Source: Desulforhopalus sp.
GTDB lineage: Bacteria; Desulfobacterota; Desulfobulbia; Desulfobulbales; Desulfocapsaceae
Direction of reading: 5' to 3'
Assembly: GCA_030247675.1 (NCBI GenBank)
Contig: JAOTRX010000002.1
Location: 248,001 to 312,000 of the forward strand
Length of the DNA stretch: 64,000 nucleotides
Part shown: piece by piece, positions 44,378 through 52,112 of the stretch
Position numbering within the stretch: position 1 is the stretch's first letter
How the letters are laid out: each line of letters starts with the position of its first letter
Program-made: the position numbers and the translations under genes
The notes under the pieces: generated by a model
Seen by the model: only the letters and a program-made list of their open reading frames with translations
What the model was told of the DNA's origin: nothing
The model's database searches: none

Positions 44378-44933
44378 AAGCTGCATTTCACCAGATGACC
44401 GGAATGAGAAATTCCTCAGGAAACTGCAGGACCGAGATATTGATGTGAATGCTTGCTACCAATGTGGCCGCTGTTCTTCGGGCTGCCCGATTGGCGAGTT
44501 CTTTGATTTGCAAGTCATGGAGGTGGTGCGCCTGGCAAGTTATGGCAGCGAAGAAAAACTCCTGCATAGCCATACCATCTGGCTGTGTGCGGCCTGCGAG
44601 ACCTGCGCCACCAGGTGTCCGAACGAGATTGAAATCGCTGGTCTGATGGATGTATTGCGTGAACTCGCCTTACGCCGGGGCATTGCCCCGGCCGAACCAA
44701 GAATTCCACTCTTTCATCAATCCTTCCTTGGTTCGATACGCAGCTGGGGCCGGGCCTGGGAAATCGGCATGATCGGCAATTACAAGGTGCGGTCCGGAGA
44801 TCTTGCCGGTGATATGAAGCTTGGCCTCAGCATGTTTTTGAAGGGGAAACTGAAACTATTGCCCCATGCGATCAAGGGTAAGGCAGAAATCAAAGAAATC
44901 TTTGCCGGTAAGGGAAAGGAGTATGACAGATGA
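44370..44933 (+). CDS. hdrC: Heterodisulfide reductase-like subunit C
   Basis: A 187-aa iron-sulfur protein with two [4Fe-4S] motifs: CYQCGRCSSGCP and CAACETCATRCP in its first half, and a helical C-terminal tail. HdrC passes electrons between HdrA and HdrB. Start ATG 44370 has GGAG seven bases upstream and lies within the kinase gene; TTG at 44358 is also in frame. It overlaps hdrB by four bases (ATGA). The tail has extra basic segments relative to the small methanogen HdrC, as in bacterial Hdr-like complexes. Part of the hdrCBA-mvhD-metVF run. Confidence 0.93.
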   Translation: MDKSCISPDDRNEKFLRKLQDRDIDVNACYQCGRCSSGCPIGEFFDLQVMEVVRLASYGSEEKLLHSHTIWLCAACETCATRCPNEIEIAGLMDVLRELALRRGIAPAEPRIPLFHQSFLGSIRSWGRAWEIGMIGNYKVRSGDLAGDMKLGLSMFLKGKLKLLPHAIKGKAEIKEIFAGKGKEYDR

Positions 44934-45793
44934 AACTATCCTATTACCCTGGCTGTTCCCTCGAAGGAACGGCGCTCGATTATGATCATTCGGTTCGGGC
45001 CGTTTGTCGGAAGCTGGATATCGACCTGATCGACATTCCCGATTGGAATTGCTGTGGCGCATCATCCGCCCACATGACCGATCACGAGGTCGGTATGCGT
45101 TTGCCGATGCGCAATCTTCTTTTGGCCGCTCGGACCGGGCACGACATTCTGGTGCCCTGTGCCGCCTGTTTTCAGCGGTTGAAGGCCGCCGACAAGGCTC
45201 TCCGGGCGGATCCGGGTTTGTGGGATGTCGGTGCTTATGAACCTGACTTCACCATTGTGCATATCAGCACCTTCCTTTCCCGGCCGGAGATCCTGGCTGT
45301 CCTAGAGGCTAAAATCACGCAAGATCTCAGTGGGCTGGCGATCGCCTGTTACTATGGCTGTCTGTCGCTCCGTAACCCACGGATAACCGATGCGCCTAAC
45401 TGGGAAAGGCCGGAAACCCTCGAACGGATCGTGACTGCTCTGGGGGCAAAACCGGTGCATTGGTCGCATCGCACCGAGTGCTGCTCCGGCAGTCTCACCA
45501 TGGCAAGACCGGATATCGCCGAAAAGCTGGTCGGTGATATCGTCGGCGCTGCAGTGAAGGCCGGAGCGACCGCCATGGTAACCGACTGCCCGATGTGCCA
45601 GGCCAATGTTGAGAGTCGGCAAAAAGAGGAGGTCGGCGTTGTTGCCATGCCGGTGTTCTTTATTACCGAACTTCTTGATGCGGCGATGACAGGCACCTAC
45701 CCGGCGAAACAGCAAAAGGCCCATCTCGTCTCTCCCGGGGTTCTCTCGGAGATTTTCCGGGATGTCGGCATGAAGAAGGAGGAACCGGTATGA
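44930..45793 (+). CDS. hdrB: Heterodisulfide reductase-like subunit B
   Basis: A 287-aa protein with two cysteine-rich CCG domains. The first has YYPGCSLEG, then PDWNCCGAS and PCAACFQRL; the second has ACYYGCLSLR, HRTECCSGS and TDCPMCQAN. In methanogens these bind two unusual noncubane [4Fe-4S] clusters that reduce the heterodisulfide. In bacterial Hdr-like complexes the acceptor is uncertain, possibly another disulfide or the MetVF module. It overlaps hdrC and hdrA by four bases at each end, so all three are translationally coupled. Membrane segments are absent, so the complex is cytoplasmic. Confidence 0.95.
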   Translation: MKLSYYPGCSLEGTALDYDHSVRAVCRKLDIDLIDIPDWNCCGASSAHMTDHEVGMRLPMRNLLLAARTGHDILVPCAACFQRLKAADKALRADPGLWDVGAYEPDFTIVHISTFLSRPEILAVLEAKITQDLSGLAIACYYGCLSLRNPRITDAPNWERPETLERIVTALGAKPVHWSHRTECCSGSLTMARPDIAEKLVGDIVGAAVKAGATAMVTDCPMCQANVESRQKEEVGVVAMPVFFITELLDAAMTGTYPAKQQKAHLVSPGVLSEIFRDVGMKKEEPV

Positions 45794-48700
45794 CAGCGCT
45801 ACAACAGGTGCCTTCAGGAAAAATCGAAAACCCGACTGCCGCCGTGCTTGTCATCGGTGGGGGTATCAGTGGAATGCAGTCGGCGCTTGATCTGGCCAAT
45901 GCCGGAATCAAGGTGTATCTGGTGGAAAGTTCGGCGGCCATTGGCGGCAAGATGGCCCAGCTCGACAAGACCTTTCCCACCAATGACTGCTCGATGTGTA
46001 TCGTCTCGCCCAAACTGGTTGAGGTGGGACGGCACAAGAATATACAGCTCTTTACCCATAGCAAAGTGAAGGATCTCAGCGGCGATGCCGGACGTTTCAC
46101 GGCTACCGTAGTCAGGCATGCCCGCTATGTTGACATTGGTGCCTGTACCGGCTGTGGTCTTTGCGAAATAGTCTGCCCGGTTACCCAAATCTCACATTTC
46201 CCCGAGTTGCCGGCTGAAGGTGAAAAAAAGGTTCGGGCGCGCGCCAAAGAAAAGAGGGAAATCCCCGGTCCGGGCTTACCGCAGCCGACCAAGGATGGCA
46301 AGTGGACCTTCACCGTCGACAACACCCTCTGTGGCATGTGCGGCGGCTGTTTCAAGGCATGCCTACACGGCGCGGTCAGCTGGGAGAAGAAGCAGGTGGC
46401 GGTCATTGACCAGGAGAAATGCACCGGCTGCGGTGCCTGTTATGTCGCCTGCCCGGAAAAATTTTCGGCAATCACTGTCAGCCAGGCAGTCGATCTTGAG
46501 AAGAGCGTTGGCGCAGCGGTACATGCCAGGTCGCAGCTGTTGAAAAAGCAGTTTCAGGGGACGGGGCAGCGCGACTGCATCCGCTGCGGGCTGTGTGTCG
46601 TTACCTGCGATAAAGTGATGAATATTGGCGCCCTGAAGATGGTTGAGAGTGGTATTGAGGCCGGGCTTGATATCTGTCAGGTCTGTGGTGCCTGTGTGTC
46701 GGTGTGCCCGGTGGATTTCCTTTCCATCGACCAGGTCACCAACAAAACACCGCGACCGCTTCTCAACCGTTTCAACGAGGGCTTAAATGGCCGTAAACCG
46801 GTGAACATCCTCTATCCTCAAGCGGTACCCAGGGTGCCGATTATTGATGAGGCGAGTTGCGTCCGGTTGAATACCGGGGCCTGCGGTACCTGTGCCTCGA
46901 TTTGTGGTGTGGGGGCAATCCATTACGACCACCGGGAAGAGGAGATCGAGATTGCCGTCGGCTCGGTGATTTTCTCGCCGGGCATTGAGGTCTTTGATGC
47001 CCGGATTCGCGGTGAATTCGGCTATGGCTTGTATAAAAATGTCGTAACCAGCATTGAATTCGAGCGGCTGCTTTCGGCATCCGGGCCAACCTCCGGGACG
47101 GTTTCCAGGCCCGGTGACGCCAAACATCCGAAGAAGATCGCCTGGATTCAGTGTGTAGGCTCCCGCGATTCATCGTGTGGCCGCGACTATTGCTCGTCGG
47201 TCTGCTGCATGTACGCCACCAAGGAGGCCTTTATTGCCAGGGAACACGACTCGAACATCGAGCCGACTATCTTCTATATCGATATGCGTTCCTTCGGCAA
47301 GAACTTCGACGACTATGTGACGAGGGCCAAAGGTCACAACGTTCGCTTCATCCGGGCTATGGTTAGCAGGATCTTCGAAGATCCGCAAAGCGGCGACCTT
47401 GAGCTGCGTTTCGTTGATGACAGCGGCGTTAGAAAGAGCGAAGTATTTGATATGGTAGTTCTTTCCGTCGGTATCCAGGTTCCGCAGGCTGCCAGAGACT
47501 TGGCCGGAACCCTGGACATTAATCTCGACCGCTTTGGCTTTGTGACTACCGATTGCTACCAGCCGCTTGCTACTTCCCGGCCGGGGATCTTTGTCAGTGG
47601 TGCGGTGAAAGGGCCAAAGGATATCCCGGAAACGGTCTGTGAGGCCTCGGCCGCGGCGGAGGCAGCCTCGGCCAGCCTCGCCGAGGCCCGGGGTAGCCTG
47701 ATAACCTCCGAGCCTCTGCCGCCGGAGCGGGCAATCGAGGCCGATGAGGGGCTGCGCGTCGGGGTCTTTATCTGCCACTGCGGCACCAATATCGCCTCAG
47801 TGGTTGATGTTGCCGCGGTAACCGAATACGCAAAAACCCTACCCGGAGTGGTGTATGCCGAGCACCCGCTATATACCTGCTCTCAGGACTCGCAGGAGCG
47901 GATGCGTAAAATCATTCAGGAACACCGGTTGAACAGGGTGGTCACCTCCGCCTGTTCACCGACCACCCATGAACCCCTGTTCATGTCCACCCTCCAGCAA
48001 GCCGGTTTGAATAAATATTTCTTTGAAATGGCCAACATCCGTGACCAATGCAGTTGGGTGCATCCCGATGATCCGGTCCTGGCCACGGAGAAATCAAAGC
48101 GGCTCACCCGTATGGCTGTAGCCAATGCCGCGGCTGGCGAGCCTTTGCCGGAGATGGAGTTTACCGTCGATGCCCGGCTCCTTGTGGTCGGCGGCGGGGT
48201 GGCGGGCATGACCGCAGCCCTTGAGGCTGCCCGTCAGGGATTCGGCGTCTATCTGGTGGAAAGGGATTCGCAGCTCGGTGGCCAGCTCCTTCATTTGCAG
48301 CGCAGCAGCGATGGCCGGAAATTTGCCGATTTTCTTGGCGAATTAAAGAACCAGGTGCTGAGTAACGAGAAGATAAAGGTCTTTACCAACAGCGAGGTGG
48401 TGGAACAATCGGGTTTTGTCGGTTCCTTTGAGTCGGAGATTGCCATGCCCTCCGGGGGGACAAGAACCTTAAAGCACGGGGCGATTCTCATTGCCACCGG
48501 GGCCGAGGAAAATCGTCCGGACATCCATGGCCTGGGTCGGCTCGATACGGTCATGACCCAGACCGATTTTGAAGCAGCCCTGGAAAACAGTGTAGACAAG
48601 GAGTGGAAGCATCTACGGGTAGTTATGCTGCAATGCGCCGGCTCCCGCGATGCCGAACATCTGCCCTATTGCTCCCGGGTCTGTTGTAACCATGCGGTGA

Positions 48701-49422
48701 AAAATGCCCGGCGCTTGAAGGCACTGCATCCCCAGGCGCGGATCGATGTGTTGTACCGCGATATGCGTTGTTATGGTCTGGCCGAGGGCGATTACACCCT
48801 GGCCCGGCGGGAGGGTATCAATTTCGTGCGATACGATCCCGAGGAGAATCCCGTTCAGATCATTGCCGAGGAATCGGGTATCGAGATCACTGTCGTCGAT
48901 CCTTCAATCCGCATACCGGTGCGCTTCCGTCCGGATTTACTGGTGTTGTCCACCGGCATGAAGCCTCGCGATGCCGAGGAACTCGCCTCCATGCTCCGCG
49001 TGCCGCGCAACAGCAATGGCTTCTTTATCGAGGCACATGCCAAATTGCGGCCGGTCGATCTGCCGAGCGAGGGCCTGTACATGGCCGGCACGGCCCATGG
49101 ACCGAAGAGCAGCACCGAGAGTATCACCCAGGCCCAGGCAGCGGTTGCCAGGGTGGCGACCCTGCTGTCGAAGAAGAGCATGAAGATGTCAGCCGTCGTT
49201 TCGGTAGTCGACCCGACCCATTGCGCGGTCTGCCTGACCTGTGTCCGGGCCTGTCCGTATGGGGTGCCGTTTATTAATGACCAGCATAGTGCCGAAATCA
49301 ACCCGGCCCTCTGCCAGGGTTGCGGGATCTGTGTCGCCGAGTGTCCGGCCAAGACCATTTATCTTGGCCGCTATAATGACAAAAATATTCGAGCAAAAAT
49401 CGAGGCATACAGTGCGTCTTAG
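45790..49422 (+). CDS. hdrA: Double-length HdrA (two FAD-dependent modules)
   Basis: A 1210-aa bifurcating flavoprotein, about twice the length of methanogen HdrA. Module 1 has the FAD motif GGGISG at residues 23-28 and a series of ferredoxin-type motifs: CTGCGLCEIVCP near 118, CGMCGGCFKACL near 181, CTGCGACYVACP near 212, CIRCGLCVVTCD near 262 and CQVCGACVSVCP near 297. The HdrA-specific Cys block CVGSRDSSCG with YCSSVCCMYA follows. Module 2 starts near 660 with FICHCGTNIA, has TSACSPTTHEPL, a second GGGVAG FAD motif near 798, a second CAGSRDAEHLPYCSRVCCN and two terminal ferredoxin motifs. Such fused HdrA proteins occur in Desulfobacterota and acetogens. It probably binds at least two FAD and seven or more clusters. 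Coupled to hdrB by four bases and followed by mvhD after 38 bp. Confidence 0.94.
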   Translation: MTALQQVPSGKIENPTAAVLVIGGGISGMQSALDLANAGIKVYLVESSAAIGGKMAQLDKTFPTNDCSMCIVSPKLVEVGRHKNIQLFTHSKVKDLSGDAGRFTATVVRHARYVDIGACTGCGLCEIVCPVTQISHFPELPAEGEKKVRARAKEKREIPGPGLPQPTKDGKWTFTVDNTLCGMCGGCFKACLHGAVSWEKKQVAVIDQEKCTGCGACYVACPEKFSAITVSQAVDLEKSVGAAVHARSQLLKKQFQGTGQRDCIRCGLCVVTCDKVMNIGALKMVESGIEAGLDICQVCGACVSVCPVDFLSIDQVTNKTPRPLLNRFNEGLNGRKPVNILYPQAVPRVPIIDEASCVRLNTGACGTCASICGVGAIHYDHREEEIEIAVGSVIFSPGIEVFDARIRGEFGYGLYKNVVTSIEFERLLSASGPTSGTVSRPGDAKHPKKIAWIQCVGSRDSSCGRDYCSSVCCMYATKEAFIAREHDSNIEPTIFYIDMRSFGKNFDDYVTRAKGHNVRFIRAMVSRIFEDPQSGDLELRFVDDSGVRKSEVFDMVVLSVGIQVPQAARDLAGTLDINLDRFGFVTTDCYQPLATSRPGIFVSGAVKGPKDIPETVCEASAAAEAASASLAEARGSLITSEPLPPERAIEADEGLRVGVFICHCGTNIASVVDVAAVTEYAKTLPGVVYAEHPLYTCSQDSQERMRKIIQEHRLNRVVTSACSPTTHEPLFMSTLQQAGLNKYFFEMANIRDQCSWVHPDDPVLATEKSKRLTRMAVANAAAGEPLPEMEFTVDARLLVVGGGVAGMTAALEAARQGFGVYLVERDSQLGGQLLHLQRSSDGRKFADFLGELKNQVLSNEKIKVFTNSEVVEQSGFVGSFESEIAMPSGGTRTLKHGAILIATGAEENRPDIHGLGRLDTVMTQTDFEAALENSVDKEWKHLRVVMLQCAGSRDAEHLPYCSRVCCNHAVKNARRLKALHPQARIDVLYRDMRCYGLAEGDYTLARREGINFVRYDPEENPVQIIAEESGIEITVVDPSIRIPVRFRPDLLVLSTGMKPRDAEELASMLRVPRNSNGFFIEAHAKLRPVDLPSEGLYMAGTAHGPKSSTESITQAQAAVARVATLLSKKSMKMSAVVSVVDPTHCAVCLTCVRACPYGVPFINDQHSAEINPALCQGCGICVAECPAKTIYLGRYNDKNIRAKIEAYSAS

Positions 49423-49460
49423 GTCGGAATGCAAGGTGTCTATCCAGGAGGAGGAGAATC

Positions 49461-49916
49461 ATGAGTGACTTTTCGCCCAATGTCATTGTCTTTGCGTGTC
49501 GCCATTGAGCGTATTCCGCAGCGGACCTGGCAGGTTCGGAAAGAAGAAGATATCCCCCGGCGATCAGCATCGTCATGCTGCCCTGCACCGGCCGTATTGA
49601 TGAATCGCTACTCCTCAAGGCCTTCGAAAACGGGGCCGATGGGGTCATGGTGGTTGGCTGTCTTGAGGGAGATTGTCATTATATCTCGGGAAATATCCGC
49701 GCCCGGGCACGGGTAAAGCGGATTTACGGAATACTTGAATCAATCAAACTTGGCGCCGAACGCATCCGGATGTTCAACCTCAGTGCCGGAGAAGGCTCGA
49801 AGTTTGCCGCATATGCCAATGAGTTTGTCGAAAAAATCCGGGAGCTTGGACCGAGTCCCATCAATCTGGTGCGTGCCGGACAAGCTTACGCAGTATCTCA
49901 GAAGGAGGCGACATGA
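49461..49916 (+). CDS. mvhD: MvhD-like hydrogenase iron-sulfur subunit, probable selenoprotein (UGA = Sec16)
   Basis: A 151-aa MvhD/FrhD-family electron-transfer subunit that docks on HdrA. The ATG at 49461 follows a strong AGGAGGAG. Codon 16 is TGA (49506-49508), in frame between FACRH and AYSAADLAGS. In the family this region is CxxC followed by (S/A)YxxADxAG, so TGA stands exactly where the second Cys belongs. Downstream, TTCCG (49514-49518) and CGGAA (49537-49541) enclose a second stem ACCT/AGGT with loop GGC at 49529-49531, 20 bases after TGA, as in bacterial SECIS elements. The rest of the frame (SIVMLPCTGRIDESLL, GCLEGDCHY) is intact. The conventional open frame begins only at 49575, so a usual gene caller would cut off the first 38 residues. 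Sec-containing homologues are known in methanogens and some Deltaproteobacteria. It overlaps metV by four bases. Confidence 0.88.
49506..49541 (+). promoter_or_regulatory. Candidate bacterial SECIS element with UGA Sec codon
   Basis: UGA at 49506-49508 followed by a bulged stem-loop: outer arms TTCCG and CGGAA, inner arms ACCT and AGGT, apical GGC at 49529-49531. The distance from UGA to the apical G (20 bases) is in the 16-37 range of known bSECIS. The hairpin was found by eye, so its stability is not computed. Confidence 0.75.
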
Positions 49917-50578
49917 TAACTGGTACACCAAAACCTATCGAAGAGATCATGGAGATGATCGAACCATACGACAACATCATCGTGGCCGGTTGTCATGGTT
50001 GTGTCACCGTCTGCAGGGTAGGCGGCGAGAAGGAGGTGCAGGTTCTGGCATCGACGCTGCGGCTGGCCCGGGAGACGGCGGGTAAGGCAATTAGCATTAG
50101 GGAGGTAAGCCTTGAAAGGCAATGCGATCCCGAATATGTCGAGCAAATGCGCCCGTATGTCAGTGATTACCAGGCGGTGTTGTCTATCGCCTGCGGTGCC
50201 GGGATTCAGTTTCTGGCCGAAAAGTTTACGACCACACCACTTCTGCCCGGTATCAATACCGGTTTTCTCGGGGTGACCGAGCGTCAGGGCGAATGGTCTG
50301 AGAGGTGTCAAGGTTGCGGCGATTGTGTCCTGCACTTGACCGGCGGCATCTGTCCTGTCACCCGCTGCGCCAAATCGCTTTTCCACGGACCATGCGGTGG
50401 TTCGGCGCAGGGAATTTGCGAGGTCGATAAATCAGTGAAATGCGGCTGGCAGCTGATAATCGATCGTTTGAAGGCCCTTAATCAGATGGAAAATTACGGG
50501 AAATTCAAACCGTTCAAGGGATGGTCGAGCGCACGCGATGGCGGGCCGCGCCGCATTATCAGGGAGGATATGATATAA
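49913..50578 (+). CDS. metV: MetV, zinc-binding partner of MetF
   Basis: A 221-aa subunit of the MetFV-type methylene-THF reductase known from acetogens such as Moorella. The N-terminal half has AGCHGCVTVCRVGGEKEVQV, and a cysteine-rich C-terminal segment has CQGCGDCVLH, GGICPVTRCAKSLF and GPCGGSAQGICEVD; these could bind zinc or a [4Fe-4S] cluster. It overlaps mvhD by four bases and its stop shares one base with the metF start (TAATG). MetV is needed for activity of MetF in Moorella. The gene order hdrCBA-mvhD-metV-metF here is the same as reported for Moorella, which supports a joint complex. Confidence 0.93.
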   Translation: MITGTPKPIEEIMEMIEPYDNIIVAGCHGCVTVCRVGGEKEVQVLASTLRLARETAGKAISIREVSLERQCDPEYVEQMRPYVSDYQAVLSIACGAGIQFLAEKFTTTPLLPGINTGFLGVTERQGEWSERCQGCGDCVLHLTGGICPVTRCAKSLFHGPCGGSAQGICEVDKSVKCGWQLIIDRLKALNQMENYGKFKPFKGWSSARDGGPRRIIREDMI

Positions 50579-51504
50579 TGAAATCGGGAAGCAATCTGGA
50601 AAAGGTACTCGCGGCCGGGCATTTTTCAGTAACCGCGGAATGCGGCCCTCCCCGGGGAGCCGACCCTGAAGTCGTTCGAAAGAAGGCGTCTTTTGTCAAA
50701 GGCAACGTCGATGCCTGCAACGTTACCGACAACCAGACCTCGGTTGTACGGATGAGTTCTCTCGCCGGATGCTTGCTGATCAAGGATGAGGGGATAGAAC
50801 CATTGATTCAGATGGTGGTTCGCGACCGGAACCGGATTGCTCTGCAGTCCGATTTGCTTGGGGCATCGGCCCTTGGTGTGCGCAATATCCTCTGTCTTTC
50901 TGGTGACCATCAAAAATTCGGTGATGACCCCCAGGCAAAAAATGTTTTTGATATCGATTCAATGCAGCTTATTCATCTGGTCAAATTTATGCGCGATGAA
51001 GGGACCTTCCCCTCCGGCAAACCCCTTGAGGGGGCGCCGAAGTTTTTTATCGGCTGCGCCGTCAATCCCTTTGCCGATCCCTTTGAGATCAGGGTGCCGC
51101 GCTTGAAACTGAAGGTTTCCGCCGGTGCTGATTTCGTCCAGACCCAGTGCATTTATAACATGAAGAAATTCAAAGAATATATGGAGCTTGCCAAAAAAGA
51201 GGGGCTTCATGAGAAAGTCAAAATCCTCGCCGGGGTGACACCCCTTAAATCGGCGGGAATGGCTAAATTTATGCGCAAGATGGTTGCCGGAATGGATATT
51301 CCGGAAGAGGTGATCAGCCGTATTGCCGCTGAACCGAAAGAGAAGCAGGCGGCAAAGGGCATCGAGATGTGTATCGAGCAAATTCAGGAGTTAAAAGAGG
51401 TGGAAGGAGTCGCCGGGATTCATGTCATGGCAATTGAATGGGAGGAGAAGCTTGCGGAGATCATCGGCGGTGCTGGGTTGCTTCCTCGGCCAGTGATCGA
51501 ATGA
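50578..51504 (+). CDS. metF: Methylenetetrahydrofolate reductase
   Basis: A 308-aa TIM-barrel flavoenzyme that reduces methylene-THF to methyl-THF, or runs in reverse in acetate or C1 oxidation. The start of the barrel is TAECGPPRGADPEVVRKKAS with the catalytic Glu. The motifs DACNVTDNQTSVVRMSS and VRDRNRIALQSDLLGASALG, and the LxGD catalytic Asp in LCLSGDHQKFGDDPQ, are complete. ATG 50578 shares one base with the metV stop. Together with HdrABC and MvhD it should couple THF chemistry to ferredoxin and NAD(H) through electron bifurcation or confurcation. The gene ends the operon; the next one has a separate ribosome binding site and a 119-bp leader. Confidence 0.96.
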   Translation: MKSGSNLEKVLAAGHFSVTAECGPPRGADPEVVRKKASFVKGNVDACNVTDNQTSVVRMSSLAGCLLIKDEGIEPLIQMVVRDRNRIALQSDLLGASALGVRNILCLSGDHQKFGDDPQAKNVFDIDSMQLIHLVKFMRDEGTFPSGKPLEGAPKFFIGCAVNPFADPFEIRVPRLKLKVSAGADFVQTQCIYNMKKFKEYMELAKKEGLHEKVKILAGVTPLKSAGMAKFMRKMVAGMDIPEEVISRIAAEPKEKQAAKGIEMCIEQIQELKEVEGVAGIHVMAIEWEEKLAEIIGGAGLLPRPVIE

Positions 51505-51623
51505 TGGCAGAGCTTGCATGAGAGAAACAGTTGGTGAAAGAGAATAATATACTGGTAAATATTAAAAACAACAGATAATCTTCTATGTAACAGTTATAAG
51601 AATCTTAATAATGGAGGAAAGAA

Positions 51624-52010
51624 ATGGCTGAGAAAAAGAAAATTCTGCTGGTAGATGATGATCCAGATTTTGTTGAAGCAGTGCGCGTTATCGTGGAGAG
51701 CGGCGGATATCAAGTGCGGGTGGCCTATGACGGTCAGGAAGGTCTTGATGCAGTCGCCGAGGAAAAACCGGATCTGATCGTCCTTGACGTGATGATGCCG
51801 GTAATGAATGGCCATGCGGCTTGCGCCCGTCTGAAAGCCGATAAAGCCACGGCTTCTATCCCGATCATCCTCCTTACCGCCGTGGCAGATCGAGTCACCA
51901 CGAGTACCTATACCCATCGGGATATGCTGGAAAGCGAAGCGGAAGATTATATGCCGAAGCCGGTAGAGCCGACAGAGTTGCTGGCGCTGATTAAAAGCTG
52001 GTTGAAATAA
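51624..52010 (+). CDS. Single-domain response regulator (CheY-like)
   Basis: A 128-aa receiver domain without output domain. Acidic pair DDD near the N-terminus, phosphoacceptor in VLDVMMPVMNG, T/S in LLTAVA and the conserved Lys in MPKPVEPTELL. A strong GGAGG ribosome binding site precedes the ATG. It lies 119 bp after metF, and a hybrid kinase follows at 52113, so it may be the partner of that kinase or of the PAS kinase inside the hdr operon. A loop with DRVTTSTYTHRDMLESEAED is longer than in CheY, as in some stand-alone regulators near kinases. Confidence 0.92.
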   Translation: MAEKKKILLVDDDPDFVEAVRVIVESGGYQVRVAYDGQEGLDAVAEEKPDLIVLDVMMPVMNGHAACARLKADKATASIPIILLTAVADRVTTSTYTHRDMLESEAEDYMPKPVEPTELLALIKSWLK

Positions 52011-52112
52011 TTCGGCAGGATCTCTTGTCAGTTTTCTGATGGCAAATGATGACAAGAGGATCGTTTCTCCTCTGCACTGGTGGTTCATCCTCAGGTTCGA
52101 AGTGATACTACT

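Noticed and set aside
49575..49916. MvhD beginning at the ATG at 49575, or mvhD as a nonsense pseudogene
   Set aside because: This start lies inside the conserved domain, without ribosome binding site, and would lose the N-terminal metal ligands. The frame before TGA is homologous and intact, the TGA is at a Cys position and a SECIS-like hairpin follows, so selenocysteine is the better explanation.
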